Source: Numida meleagris
Taxonomy: Eukaryota > Chordata > Aves > Galliformes > Numididae
Direction of reading: 5' to 3'
Assembly: GCF_002078875.1 (NCBI RefSeq)
Contig: NC_034438.1
Coordinates: 21,114,022 to 21,178,021, forward strand
Length of the DNA stretch: 64,000 nt
The notes beneath the pieces were generated by a model. That model did no database searches. It was not told the DNA's origin and saw only the letters and a list, made by a program, of their open reading frames with translations. Of the stretch, positions 37,901 to 52,300 are shown one piece after another. The translations under genes were made by a program, and so were the position numbers. The first letter of the stretch is position 1. The number at the start of each line of letters is the position of its first letter.

Positions 37901-40900
37901 TGATTTTCCCAGAAGTAATCAAAGGATGTGATAAGAACAGTTGTTGGTGATGGTGGCTGAGATCAAGTCCTGGTTTTATACGCAGTGAATTTAAGTAAGC
38001 ATTCTCCAGAGGTTCTCATCATCTGGAGCATTACTGTGAAATGGAAAGCACTGGGAATGAGATAGCATCTTAGGATGGGAAAGAACATACTGGAAAAAAA
38101 GGAACAAGCAGAAAAGTAAGAGGAATGGATAAATGAATAGTGCATGAAATAGCAGTGGTATGGATGAGAAAGCAGAAGAGATTATGCTTTTGGGGTTCTC
38201 ACCTTTATTAAGGATTTTATCATTGATTAGAAGGATCACCTGTACAGTAGTATAAGGTCTCTGAGAAACCTTGGACTGCTGATAGGAGTCATATTAACAA
38301 GCCAACCACTTTTTTTCCTCATTTTTTTTTTAACATATTTTCCTTCTTATTCCAATACCTCTCAAAGGGAATCTATATCTGTAATAGTTTTATGGGAAAG
38401 CTGGACTATGTACTCAGCCTTAAAGCACAAACATAAATGTGTTGAATTACTTTATCCATAACATTATCAGTCTGTCTCCGTTTTGATCCCTTAATGGCAT
38501 TAAAATGAAAGCTGGTATCTAGAATGGAATTAGTCCATTAATCTCACTACTGTGCTTTAATACTGAGATTTCTTCCCTACTAAAAAGAAATGTTTTGCAT
38601 TTTCAGCTGCTGACATAGATTATTGATATGTTGAAAATGAACCTTTTGGAGCAGTTAAGTTGCAGTGTCCTCCTGCTAGACAGAATATTGCCTAGGAATG
38701 TCATCTAATGCAGTTCAGTAAATGCCATTCTTCTCTTAAAAAAAAAAAAAAAAGAGCACAATAATCTGCAGGTAATCCGGTGATTTATTTTATTTACGTG
38801 AAGTCATGAGGTACAGACTTTAATTATTTTAGCCAGATCCTATATTGACTTGTTGGAGAAAATCCTGAAGAAATGCTGTGAAATTTAAGGGGAGGAGAGG
38901 AAAAAAAAAATGTTTCGTTTTCAGATCTAATGATGTATTTCTTATAGTGCTGGAACATGCTGCCAAGTGGGACAGCACTTAAGAGGGTTTGGGAAGATGC
39001 ATGAATATTGTCTTCAAAATGCATTTCAGTATTTGCGGGTTGGTTGGACTTCTAACAACATGTGAAGGTCACATTCATCCAAGAGGACTCTGCAAATGAC
39101 AAGAGATTAGGATTGAGGAGAAACCTAGTGGTCATTTTCAGCCTACACAGGAGCAGCAATTTCTGCATGCTAGCCTTACAACACTGCGTTGGTCTAGATC
39201 AAGTTTAGTAAGAAGCCACGAGGAACTGGAGAAAACAACTCTCACTGTAACTTCATTATCAGAGGGGACACGGCAATCTTGCATTCTGTTCTTTTTCTGA
39301 AAATGTCATCTTCTACCTATAGTTATAAACAACAATTGTTCCTGTTTTTTCAGATTCAGAAGCTCTCTACTGGTTATTTCAGTTTCAATTTGAGCAGTCT
39401 TTTTTTAGGACAGAAAAAAATTGGAGTGTTTTGCAGTCGCTTTAATTTAGCATATTATTTTCCCTGACTTTCTTGAGAGCTGGGAATGAATTACACTGCA
39501 GTTACCCCAGTTAAAATAATAGAAATTTTTCCTACCTTTATGAACTGTTTGGCTTTTAGTTCCAATGGCTTGTGGCCCTGGGTTTTAATCCTGTTGTATA
39601 GAAAAAAATATAAGGGGATTGTATAGTTCCATGCTATCCATAAAATAAATCACTTATTCTAGAACAGTTTTTGCCTGAATGTGAATTGTCTTCGAAGGGA
39701 CACAAATCCCCATTACAAAATTAAATGGTAACAAGTGATGATCTGCACTATTCATCGTTGATTCTCAGGAGGGTAGTGGAGAGATCTGACAATGGGCCAA
39801 GGTTTAGTGTCCATAAATTGGCTGAAACCATGAGATTAAGCAGCAGCATTAATCTTTTCAAGAGTAACTTGATAATGTCACAGAAAAAAAACAGATCATA
39901 ACTCAGTGGCAGATGGCACATGCCTCTGTGAAGTGTAATAGACTAAAAATATATTTTGGTATGATGTTGTAAATGGTTAGTCATAAGCAGTAGCTGTTAA
40001 GGTTAGTTATGAATTTAATATAACTTCAAGCAGGAAACTTCAGCTTCCAGGAAGATACCTGTTCAGTTGTTCAGAACTTACTAAAAAGTTTTAATTACAT
40101 ACTTCATTGAAATTTTTAAAAAATTCATCTTTCTGTGAATCTTCTTTGCTCCTGCTCTATTACCTAGGTTCTGTTTTGAATATAGAAGTGTATTGTTCTG
40201 ATTTCTCCCTTTGAGAACACTGACATTCAGGAATTGATCTTCACAATGTGCACATGAGATGAGTTAATGATATATTGTTATGATATTGAATTGATGTGCC
40301 CAGTAGTTGATAGCTAATGCTTTAAACAGTATCTGACAGTTCTTTTTTTCTTTAAATCTACCCAAACAAGCAAAAGCACCCTAATATTTTTGTATCATTT
40401 TGTATGTTGAGGTGGTTAATGTCACTTCTAGCTATGAATCTTCAGCAGTTTTGCAGGCAAGTTCTGAGATTGCTAATTTTATATGTAATCAGACTGGTCA
40501 ATGATGTCTTGTAATTGAATTTAGTAAAGTAGTGAGGAACAAAAGAAATGCAGGAGGAAGTATAATATTTGTAAAAACAATTGTTAATTGGAAAGTTATG
40601 CTTTTACATGTGTGTTGGGGGAAGTGACATCTGAAAATAGATTTCAGTGTTGCTCAAATAGCACCACTCACCTGTGCCCTGGAAGGAAAAGGAACTCAGG
40701 AATACCCTAACAATGACTTGGCTGGCAGAGTGAGAGCTATTATTAAGTGTACAATTATAGCAACCGCCTGCTGATACTTTCTATTATTTAAACAATTTTA
40801 ATTTAAAATCTGTGTTAAAAATTATGTTTCTTAAGTATGGGAAATGCCACATAGGAGAGTAAACAATTCATCAGATTACTAACAGCTATTTGCTAACCTA

Positions 40901-43804
40901 TTTTCAGAAAACTGCTAGATGATTTTGATTCTAACACTTAGTCCAGTGCATTTTATGCACAATTTGATAAATGTAAATACAAAATGTTAGAGTGTTCAGG
41001 TAACACTAGCTCAAGCTAATTTAAATATAAAGCCTCAAAGTGTTTGGTTAACATCAGCTGTAATCTCTTGGCTAGCAATAAAGGGACACAAGCACAAGAC
41101 AAATTCATGCATTTAATGTGCTACTAGCATTCACAGTGTCTATAAAATGTGCAGTCTGAATTCTTTGTGTAAGTTTCTGTTACTGCATCTCTCCACAGTC
41201 TTCTGTATTTTACTAAGCTGAAACCACGCTTGGATCCAATTTTCTGCATAAGCAGTGGTATAAGTGGCAAGGTGTAAGCCTAATTTACAAAGTATGTTTG
41301 GAGTGCGTCTGTTGTAGGAGGTTTAAAATTGAGGGCTATGTACTTTACGGTTCTAATTAATGGGGTATAAGTAATTAGTTATTCATCTGGATTGCTGGAA
41401 ACCTACACTTAAATGTACACTAAACCAAACCTCCAGAGCTCTGTATTTTAGTACAATAGTGCTCATTCTGTGGCAGTCTTTTGGTCATTTGGGATGGCTT
41501 GTCCTGGAACTAGATTGTTTCATGAGTTGCTGTTGGGAAATTCAGTATGCAGCTAGATACAGTGCTCAGTATTTTTTTCCAGAGGTGCTTATTCACCTAT
41601 TCCACATTTTTTCTTGTTTCTATTTGTCTTCACTGTATTGACTAGATTACTTCTGTCTTCCTCACCTGAAGTAGTTAACAGGTTATGTACGTCAGTGAGT
41701 CAGCATCTACTTGATGCAATATCCAGCCAATTGCTCCTTGCTCACAGAGGTGTGGATGTTGGGTGCCACTAGCATTTTACGCACACCCATGCTCTGTATA
41801 AGATATATTGCCATATTTAAGTACTGTGCAAATAAACTTAGGTATGTCCCTCCCAAAAGTACCTCAGCATCTATTAGAAATTATAAACAATATGTGGGTG
41901 TGATGGAGTTGGGAAAAGGGTTTGTGTGATAAAGGGCAGTGGGGAAAAAGCACTGAGGTTCATGTTAATAGCATCATACAAGTCAATCACCTATTTAATT
42001 TAGATGAAATGGTTTAGATAGTGCTAATGCATTCTGGTGTAGTTTATTGTGGGTGGATGACTGCTTCACATTTTCAATTACAAATCTTACTACTGGTTAA
42101 ATAAGTATATTCAGTCTCTTTGAGTATTCCTATTCTCTTAGTCATTTGTTTACCAAATATTTTGCTTGCTTCTTCTTTGTCATCATCAGTCTCTCTTGGG
42201 CTGCTGTGAAAGGAGGTGGAGGTATGAACATGTTTGCTGTGGCTAACAAAAGTAGGCCTCAAAAACCCTGACCATCTGTAGCTGTCACTGTCTGTCTAGG
42301 ATACATGTGCTGATGGAGAAACTTTTTAAAATGGAGGCGGGGAGGAGAAGGTAAAAAGGAAGGAGTTCACAGACACTAAGGATGAAGGCACCAGATCTAA
42401 ATAGTTTTCTCAAAGATTTGCAACTGCTCTTGTTATCCCAATGCTCTTGCCAAATTGTTTGTGGTGCTAATTGGCCTCCTGATCTGAAGTAGGTATGTCC
42501 AGTCCTCTAATTGGCAGTTCTATAGCTGCAGTGGCAATACTTGAAACAGCTGAAGCTTGGGTGTAAGAATTATCATAACCTACAAGGAGTTTTATTTTAG
42601 TGGGGGTTTTTTTAGGTTCTTTTTTTCTGCTTTTTCTTTTTAATTCCTATGTTGAGTCAAGGTTGATTATTTGTATTACCACTAGCAGTACAGCTATCTC
42701 AGGCTTAACAAGACCTTGATGTAGCATGCAAAGTTAATTGAAGCCAGTGAGCTAACACAAATGTCACTTTAGAAACATGGCTTTGTAGAGAGTTCTGATG
42801 GTTGAGGGAATGCAGCTGTAGCTGTTGAGAGACCTGCTGGTTTGCTGGTCCCTAATTATGATCTGTGAGGCCAATGTAAGTGGTCATTTGGTCACCTTGA
42901 CTGATGGCCGTAGGTGGTTTTCTTTCTGTTATGCACGGTGCGTTTCTTTGTGTTTTTTGGTGTTTTTTTTTATAGTAGTATCTGAACATTATTGTATACT
43001 GCAGAGACAAGAAACAAATGGATGTGAAAATAGATCAGTAAACGAGTTTGTTTTCTGTTTAGATGCTTTGGTTTAAAACCTTGCTAAAAATCATTGGAAT
43101 TAAGTTTTGAATATAAAACTCATAGCATAATGTCTTTATATTCTGCTTTTTTCTGCCATTGATTCTTGCTATTTGAGCTAGTGCAACAGCATGGCAGTAA
43201 CAAAATTAGTAAACATTAGTAAAGCATTATATAAAAAAAAATTAATCCTCCTCAGATTTGCTGCAAATAAATTTTAGTTTACAGAAAGTAATAATTCACA
43301 AGTCCGTGAACACTGGCTCTTCTTTGGTTATAATTTATTGGTCATCTAATATAAACTTGTAACCATTTCCAATTAAACAGTGGTTTGTCTAATTTCATTT
43401 CTGTCTATTGATATATCTTAGTTCTATAAATAAATATTCCTTTTATTTTTATTTAATCAAAAGAAAGGATGCTGGAATTGCTGAGAGATGAAATGGTGTC
43501 TATTGTGAGTTCAGAAAGGATTGAATCCATGATTATTTAGCTGCTTTAGTAAGAATTGAAAAAGATTTCCTGGATAGGAACTATGTCATCTAGATAATTT
43601 TGCTAAAACAGAGGCAAGGAAGCATATGTCTCCCCTGTTTGTAAAAAACAAAACAACACTAAATCTTAATTTTTTCCACTGGAAATGTTTCCAGGTAAGC
43701 CAGCTGACCTTCCTGTTGTACACATTAATATGGACCTTAGCTCAGAAGTGACTTTTGACTTTGACTCTACGTCTAATGTTGAAATTGGCCCTGATGTGTT
43801 TACT
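31956..43804 (+). other. ERBIN: 5' intron sequence, no gene recognised
   Basis: About 11.8 kb of AT-rich intronic DNA. Minor structures include a (GTTTT)n run at 35413-35430, a (GTTT)n run near 37107-37120, a 10-bp-arm hairpin near 37478-37501 (TTGATGAGCA with TGCTCATCAA) and poly-A at 38739-38753. The longest frame, 36929-37390 (153 codons), has no recognisable domain and is not repeated on either side. I see no repeat family or convincing exon. Confidence 0.55.
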
Positions 43805-43865
43805 CTTAGAGGGCTGAACTGCATGACCTGGAGAGAGCCCTTCCAGCCTCTGTTATTTGTCAATT
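43805..43865 (+). mobile_element. Old CR1 3'-end fragment, + strand
   Basis: GAGGGCTGAACTGCATGACC and AGCCCTTCCAGCCTCTGTTA resemble the CR1 3' tail pattern (GGTTGGACTAGATGACC, then CCCTTCCAACCTCT). It is short and diverged, with no terminal repeat. Chance similarity cannot be excluded. Confidence 0.45.
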
Positions 43866-46800
43866 TAAACTGCCTGGGGGAGTAAAGAATACCTATCTGC
43901 AACAGATTGGCCTTCTGTTGGTGTTGTATATATGATTGTTCATGCCTAATGAAGATAGTTCTTTAGGAACTTTTCAGAGCATGTCTGTGAGACTTAAGCT
44001 GTGAGAAACAGGTATCTAGATGTATGAAGATTCCTTGTAGTTCTAAGAGTTGAGAGCCTCTTCCTATCTGGTGCATGTGCATTATAGCAGTTTTTCACAG
44101 CTGAGATTAAACTCAACTACACTGGTTATTTTGTCACTAATTGCACTATAAAGGGGGATTTTGAACCCCTGACAATCTCTCTAAATCTTAAGTATCTTTA
44201 TTTTGCTGCAAAATTCACATATCATCAGGTAACTTGTACAGTGAGGGTTTTTGCATCTATGTCCACAGAAGTAAGATGGATAATATAAAAGTAGTGGAGT
44301 TTTTTTTGTTGTTTAAGCTAAGGTCAAATTTCTAGATTTCATTTATGTCTTGGAAATCAGTCTGGGGAGCTCTTCTTTGCTGACAAGCTTCCTAAGAGAA
44401 AACAATGAACAAGAAGACAAATCAGATAATTTGTTTGTGTGCTTGCAGGTATGAATGTGTTTCCATAGCTGTCTTTTCCAAAAGTGCTGTTCTGGTATTG
44501 TAAATAATAGAGGAGGTTTCATTATGCTGAGTGTTTGGCATTTCATTCAGTTTTAAGATAGTTAAAAATATGCCTTACAAAACTGTAGATGTCTGGGCAA
44601 AACAAACTCTAGTATTAAAATGCAACTCATACGGCAATTTGGCCAGTCATGGACCTGTGACAGTTCCTTCCCATTGCTGCTGATAAACACACACACACCC
44701 ATTGGCAGAACACTTCCTGAGGTATGTCCCCTGCAGAATGCTAATGGTATTGCCAAATACAGGTTATTTTGGGGCAATCTGGAGGCAAATGTGAGTCTTT
44801 GTGTACTTGCTGAAAATGCACCGTCAACACTTCCCTGTATTGAAGGATTCTGGCTGTCAACCTCTGTGACACTAGTACTAGGGGATACAAGTCCTCAGGT
44901 CATTCTCTTGCCACTTAAGGCAATGTAAAAGATAGTGCAGCTCTTGGAGTTTGTCAGGTTTTTGTCAGTAAGAGAACCCACACAGCAAGGTAGTTTCTTT
45001 GCTTTGCTTTAAATGTGTGGCTTTGGTTCAAACAATGAAGTAATGAGAAGCAGTGTGAGAGACAGTAACACCACCACTTGCTTTCAGGAAAAACAAGATA
45101 GACTTTTTTTGAGAATTGTCTCTGAACACTTTGCGTCTCCCTGGTCTGCCCTTCCCTTTCCTCAAGTATAGAAATCTGAAATTATCAAACATCTACCTAC
45201 TGTAAGTGTGAAATATCTGTTTGATTTCAAAGGGTACACTTTGTAGACATAAATATTTTTCTAGGCACGTTTATCTTATATTCCCTCAACTAACCATATG
45301 ATATCGCTTTTTCAAATCTAGCTCACTATTAAGTCACAAATTTTGAACCAGTCTAGAAGGCTATGACTGAGTTAGAATTTTGCCAGTAACCGCTGACGGT
45401 AAAATCCTGTTATTATTGCCATATGTGAAATAATATACTCTCCCAATACTTGCTGAAAATTATTTGTTGGTTTCAAACTGATCCAGCGCAGTCCATAAAT
45501 CATCAGAGCTTACCCTTCTGTGGTACTTCTGATTGTAATACAGTTGAGTCTTTGAAAGGATCTGGAAATGTTTTTTTTTCCTCTGAGCTTATTGATGGAT
45601 ATATGGTGATGGGTATATGGAAGCTTAGCATGGAATTTTCCGGACTTTTTTTTTTCCCCTATTACATGATAATTGGTATCTTTGTGCAGGCGAAACCTAC
45701 TTCATTGGGAACAGTGATATTAGCTGTGCATGGAGTTGCACTTCCCTAGTCTCCTTTGGAATTTCTCTCATTTCCCTTGTTCAAAAGAAAACAGTAACTA
45801 ATCTCATTGCCCTAAAATTGTTCCTGTTTTAAAAGAAGGATTTTGGCGTTGCAGTGTAGGATTCATTTCTGCTTAGATTGTCTGTGCTATGGATAATCTT
45901 GCTAAATCTGAAGTCTTTTTAGCTAAACATACTGTCTTTGTCATTGAACATGAATGGATGTTTAAAGGATGAGCATAGATAATCCTACCTCTGCAATGCT
46001 CTTCCTGGAAATATTGAAATAAATAATTCTATTTTTACTGTTTGCATTGTGTTAAATGGAAGATGATGATTACCATAGGCTGAAAGCAGCCTGAAATGTC
46101 TCTGAAAAAAAGCAGTTTTCAAAGTGCTTCTTTTCAGCCCTATCTTAGATGAAGGGCATGAATGTTGTGGCTCCCTCCTCTCCCATTTCTTCTCCCCTCA
46201 ACAAGTTGGAGAAAGGAAAAACTGCTTGGGAATTATTTCTTATCATTCAGCTAACTCTAAAGTATAACCCTATTTCCTCATCTTCTATATGCAAATTTTC
46301 CACCAGTGTCCTGGGTCCATCAATAGCTCTTTGAAGTCTTCCAGTAAGCAATTCAGAGAATTGGAGGTGAAATGTATTTGTGTGAAAACTGCAGTAACAA
46401 AGAAGTGTGTTGAGACAACTGCAGACCTCACTGGTCTAAAACCTGTGACAAGCTGGAACTGAGGTACGGATGTGAACAGGATGCAATGTGGTGGTGAGAA
46501 CGACTGCACTGCAGCACACCAGCAGTCCATCTAGCAAGCATTCTAACAGAGGTAGGGTGGTTGGGTTTTACATAAGGAAGGGCAGGAAAACAATGAATAC
46601 ATAGTAGTGTTCCCAAGTTCTCTCCCAGTGCTTAGGGAAAGCACAGTGCTAGGACTCTTAGTGCCTTCTTTGTCCAAGGAGCCTGGCAGAATACCGAGGA
46701 TCAATATGCTGTGGATGATACCATGTGCTCTAGGGGGTTTAAATAACGTTTTCTTTGTATTTTTATCAGGTATTTTCATTTGTTACAAGTCATCTAAAGC

Positions 46801-47605
46801 ACCTGTTACTTCAGATAAGTAGAAAAGTGACATTCTGTGCTATTTGAGATCATTGTGCATGGTTACCCTGGGTTCGTCAGAATACCTTGGTCTCTTTTAC
46901 TGGGAGTTTCTTGTGCTTTTCAGTGAACTGGACCTGTCAGTGTGACTGCATGGAAGCCTAGAGTATTCCTGCTATTGAGAATCACCAGCACTTAAACTGT
47001 AGTCACGCTATGCTCTTGGCTGAGTAGTTAAAGTATTCTCTTCTGATGTGGACTTAAATTTATCTGATTTAGTGTCAGTTTTAAGTGCTGCTAAAGTAAT
47101 GTCAGTTATGGTGAGCTCACTGTTTCTTTTTTAATTCTGTAACTGCTGTGTTTTGTTCTGTATATAGTTCCTTAATCTTTACAGCATGTGTACACATATC
47201 AATTCCTGTGTTACCTTCTCTGGGGAATTGGAATCTGATCAGTTCCTTGTGCTTGGTTTTAAAGCCTGCAGGCATTTCATGGTTTGCTATGGCTCCCTAC
47301 TACTGGAATTTATTCTCCTAGGCATTTCAACTGTGGCAACCTAACAGGTGTCAGGAAATGATGCAAGAGCAATCCCTTTTGTTTATTGTTTTTGTGATTG
47401 TTGCAGAGCTATTTCTTTTGTTTTTCTAATTTGAATGCTCTGCCTACCATGCCTTGACTTTCTACCTTTTTGTTTTCAGTGGCATAGTCACCTGACAGTC
47501 CTATTGTCAGATCCAGCCTTGCATTATGGTTTTCTTTGGATTTATTCTGTTTATCTTAGCAGAGCTATCACAAACCTGCATTTCTACCATTTGGAAGCTT
47601 GCATA
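43866..47605 (+). other. ERBIN: 5' intron sequence, nothing recognised
   Basis: AT-rich intronic DNA without recognisable repeat families or exons. Open frames of 60-102 codons (44620-44928, 45450-45749) have no domain signature. Confidence 0.55.
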
Positions 47606-47754
47606 GTGTGTGTGTATATATATATATATATATACACATATAGTGTATATATAGTGTGTGTATATATATAGTGTATATATATAGTGTATATATATATATG
47701 TATAGTGTGTATATATATATAGGTGTATATATATAGTATATATAGGTGTATAGT
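47606..47754. repeat. TA/TG-rich microsatellite array
   Basis: About 150 bases built from (TG)n, (TA)n and repeated AGTGTATATATA or AGGTGTATATATA units of about 12-16 bases, with one CACATA interruption. It is likely length-polymorphic. The frames through it on both strands (Y/I/T-rich peptides) are repeat artefacts. Confidence 0.92.
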
Positions 47755-49244
47755 GCCTTGAAATAGGTTTTATACAAATTAAGTATCTTCTCATGGTTCT
47801 ATGCTCCTACTGAAAAGGGAGAGAATCATGCAGATGCATCATTTAGACATAGGCATCCTAGATTTCTGAATCTGTTTTGATCCTTACTGTCTTTCTTCAT
47901 CTTTTTAATTGAGTGCTGCTGTTATATATTTCTGATGCTGGCTAAATAGATCCTTTTTTTTTTCATCAGGAAACTCGATAGGCTTGAGGCTTTAGTATTT
48001 TACCTATATTGCTTTTATCCCTCATTTGCATACCCTCATCATTCTATGGACAATAAATGAATAGATTATCCAGTATTGGAACGCCTTTGGTATGAATGTA
48101 CTAAATGGCACCAGTGACTGTTGAGTGAAGAATGGGGCCAATAACATGTGAAAGCTGATCACAGCACAATCCTGTTGTGTTGATCCTGGCTTCCTAACAA
48201 ATTAATCATTCTGTAATGGTGCTGCTGTTCGCTTCTTACTCCAAACAAAGCAGCTTTCATTTCTCCTTGAACAATTTTGATTTTACTTCCCTTGTCAGGA
48301 TTTTTGGGGACACATTTGTGATACCTTTTATGATGGGCTGATTATGCTTTTTATTGGAATTAAATAAACTATAATTACATTTATGGGTAAATCCTTTGAA
48401 TGAAGCTAGTACCTTTGCTCCCCACAGTTTTACTTTCTTCTAGGTACTATGAGTTCAACAGATTGTATTCTGCCATGACTCAGCTCCTTAGCTGTTGTAC
48501 ATGATTTTATATTCAGTTAGAAGATGCATCTATCCATACAGATACGTAATCCCTGTGAAGACACATTCTACTTCTGTCTTTTTTTGTAGGCCAAGATTAC
48601 ACTTTGCATAGGTCCAGCCAACAGTTTAGAATGGGCTGGATGTTTTTGTTTCTTTACAATTGTTCTACCTCAGAGAAGGTAGTATTAGTTACCTGCTATG
48701 CCTTACTTGGGAACTTTGTAAAAAAATAAATAAATAAAAATTAAAAATAAAAAAAAATCATAACATTAGTACTGTGGGAGAAGCATGGACTTGTTATGTT
48801 CCATTGATTTCTGATGTATTTTTTTCTTAACTTTCTTGAGAATTGTGTGCAAGAAATATCTAGTATTAGAGACATTAAATACAGCAATTAAATGTGAAGT
48901 AGAAATGAAACAGCTTTATAAACAATGCTATGAAGTCAAAATTAAAGTAGGAAGAAAGACAGTGATGTTCTCTGCTATTAAACAAAACAGTATCCCCCTA
49001 AAAGTTTGTATGTATTTTTACCATTTTTGGAAAATCTTTCAAAGTGTAGTAGTACTACAGTAGGTTCTGAACTACTGCAGTGATGCTATAGTAGTCTCTG
49101 AATTAAAATTTGCACAGGTACTTTTTTTTTTTAAAGCAAACAATGCTGAAAGCAAAATAAATACTCAATGCAATGAGCTATCAATTTGTTCTTATCTAGT
49201 ATGCATAGGTGTGACTAAAATTTTCCTACCTTTGTTTTAAACAG
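47755..49244 (+). other. ERBIN: Intron sequence before candidate exon
   Basis: AT-rich intron with an A-rich simple stretch (AAATAAATAAATAAA-type) at 48720-48757. A TTTTTTTGTAG acceptor-like site near 48590 has only a weak GAAG|GTAGTA donor near 48680, so I do not call an exon there. Confidence 0.5.
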
Positions 49245-49301
49245 AATGTTGGCTTTGAAAGCTCAGGGAAGAAGCAGCAGGGAGAAGGAAGTAACACAGT
49301 G
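49245..49301 (+). other. ERBIN: Probable 5' noncoding exon with upstream ATG (57 nt)
   Basis: The acceptor tract TTTTCCTACCTTTGTTTTAA is followed by ACAG ending at 49244. The donor CAGTG|GTAAGTACT at 49301/49302 is near-consensus. The 57 bases between are purine-rich (GGGAAGAAGCAGCAGGGAGA), like an enhancer-rich exon and unlike the flanking intron. No repeat family is evident. Joined to the exon at 57221, an ATG at 49246 opens 20 codons (beginning MLALKAQGRSSREKEVTQ) that end at TGA 57225-57227, two bases before the ERBIN ATG. I infer an ERBIN 5' UTR exon. Transcript evidence is needed to confirm its use. Confidence 0.6.
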
Positions 49302-52300
49302 GTAAGTACTGTATTTCTATTTCCTTTGCATTGCAAAGTGTTTACACATTGATTCTTTTTCATATGCCATCAGTAATCACCTCCAAAGCACTTGAATTTT
49401 ACGATGTGAGCTCTCATGTTGTTCTGAAGCGTTTTTGTTGCAACTATCAGCTGAGTAGTATATTTACATGCAATGGTGCATAAATATAAAAGGGAAAACA
49501 TGAAACTGAGTTGCAGGATAATAATTTTCTGTTTTGAAGATAAATTCCCATTCTTAGATGTTTTCATTTGTGGAGTTTTAGCATTTGATACTGCTTTTAA
49601 AAATAAATTTATTTAGATCTTAAGAAACTTGAATGCATTTAAAAAAAAAAAGATAAAAGATGCTTGAAAACATGCTTTGAATACTTGTTGGGCCTCTTAC
49701 CGTCCATGTTAATGGTTTGCACAGGAGGATGTTAAGCTGTATCATTTCGCTTTTCTTAATATATTAACATTCTTTAGCTAAAGATCATGCTTCAGAGTAT
49801 CAAAGTTAGAGTTCAATTTTCTTTTCAAAGCTTTGGAAAAGAAACACACGTCCAGAATTAGCTTTTCTCTTTTTTAAATGTTGCCACTATAGATTATACT
49901 AAGTTGATTTTTGTATGGTAAGAGTTGATAGATGCAAATATTCCTCATGAATTAAAAAGAATATCCAACAGAATAGTTCATCTCCAGAACTTCTGCATGA
50001 ATTTCTGTGTGGTGCTTTCCCACCCTCCCTCTCCAGCAAACCAAACCAACCAAACGCCTCGCCTTTCTCCCTGTCCCCTTCGCCCCCACACACACAACAG
50101 CAGCTTCCTTCTGCTCTGATTTTGTTAATAGTGCTATTCAGATTGTGGAAATTCTAATAAATATTGACACATCAGTGACGGTAATTATGAGACTTATTAT
50201 AAAGTATCAGTTTTAAATCATGCAAAATCTTCTGAGCATTTTATCTGGCATTGCTACAGCTTAAGTAGATAGAATCATATGCACAACCTCATTTTTTCTT
50301 GCTTTCTGCATTGTCTACAATGCAGTGGGCCTTGTGTACATTAGCATTTTCTGTTGAGCTAAGAAACTGCTGTTGCTGTGCTGCTTCAGCTGTGCTTACC
50401 ACCCTGTAAGGACTGTTGCTTTCTGTATGCAAATGACTTGCAGTACCTCTTCCCTTTTTCTTCTCATTTGCTGGTTCATCTCTTTTGATTGTTGTTATAA
50501 CTGGAGGAATTAAGACAGCATCTCTTCCTCTCTGCTTGAATAGTTGTTGACAGTATGTGATATACAGCATTTACTTGTATGTAGATCCAGACATAATCCC
50601 TCACAGGACTAAACCAGAAGCATAAGCGGTTTAATAAGGTTTTATTCCTCTTCCAGCAGGCTTACTATGTCTTAGTCTGGCTGCACTGTGTATTTAATTT
50701 TCATTGTTTTCTATGTATAGAAAGTTAGGAACTCATCCTGTTTGTTTCCACAGGCCTTTTCCACATCGACAATGGAAGAAAATTGAGTTATTTAATGTAG
50801 TACTTAGTAATGTAGTAATTTATTCTTCCTAATGTTCTCTTAGTAACACTACAAACTGTTACCAGAAGAATATACAATGAAGTCAAATGTCAGAAATGAA
50901 GCTTGGATCTATTGCTAATCTTAGCAATATTGATAGTGATGTATGATTAGAGACCGTTCTTCAGATGACAAATTTACTTGGATAGTTTGGCTGGTAAAAT
51001 GGAAATTAGTTTCTAGGGCTGGCTTAGGAAAAGAGCAAAATGAAATAAGTGAGAAGTTAGAACTACATGGAGCGCAGTTGTGTAGTGACAGCTAGAGAGA
51101 CTCAGAATCTGATGTTTTTCAAATGTGAACAGTTTGACAGCACAAATGCAGAAAGCGTTCAATTTACTTGTCTTATTGTGTAGTGTTAATATATTGTCAA
51201 AATTACAACTGTTAGGATTGTAACCATATTTTATTCTTTTACTGTAAACTTGCCTTATAATTTTACCTTTTTTTGGGCATTTCTTTGATGCATCTTACCT
51301 TAAATTACAGATCTGTACTCTTGTATACTTGTGCTTTACTGATGCTACAGCCCAGGGATATAGCAGAATACTGAACATTACTCAGTTAAAGGCTGTGCTT
51401 AAATTAAAATCTTGTTATGGAAGTATTTGCCAAAAGTTTTTTTCTTAATTTAAAACTATTTTGTTTCATTTTTACAAAGTTGATCTGTTCTTGTCATTGC
51501 TAAGCTTTGGCATAAAAAGGCCAAGTGCTGACTGCTTTGTTGTATTACTAATTTCTTATTTTATTTTGGCAGATAAATAAATTAACAGAAATAAATATTC
51601 CAGGCATTTCCTTTGATATGCTTTCATGGGTTTACTTGTTGTAGTAACTCCTCAGGTTTGTTATAGTATAGTCAGTAATCACAAAAATGGTTTTTGCCTC
51701 TTCTGCCCCCCAAGAAAAAAGTATCCTTCGTATGTTTGCATTTAATGAATGGTTGTTATTGTACTGTATTTACTAACATGTTCCTCCCCCTGTTGTTACC
51801 ATTCACCATTGTTGCTTCATGAGTAATGCCTTTTATTTCATTTGCTGTGAATGCTGTATGTGAGCAAGTACAGTGTGTTTTTTGGAGTCCCCTGCCTTTG
51901 TGGGGACATGCAGTCATGAATGCAGCTGAACATTGTTTGCGTATCAGGAGCTTCACATTAAAATGGTGAAATGGTTCCAAAAAGCCCTTTTTGTAAGTCT
52001 CTTATTTCCTATTGTTTGTTCTGCTTTGGTTCTTTACTGTACTGTACTGTACTGCTTTGTTTCCTTATTTTGTATTGATCAGAATGTTTACCAGTTTCAT
52101 TTAATTAAATGTGTGATGTAACCAATCTATTTTGAATTTTTTTTTTTAACAAATGAAAGAAAGAGCTTGGATGGGAGACAGGAGAAAGTGAAAATAACTT
52201 AATTTGGTATTGTCACTAAACAAGGTTTTGAAACCACAGCCACAGAATGGCAGAGGCATTTAGCAAGAGGCAGTCTCCTCACAGTATACCCTTCCTTCTG

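Noticed and set aside
47507..47794. Minus-strand Y/I/T-rich frames of 69-95 codons
   Set aside because: They are translations of the TA/TG microsatellite array.
48590..48680. Possible exon after TTTTTTTGTAG
   Set aside because: The matching donor is weak and the interval is as AT-rich as the surrounding intron.
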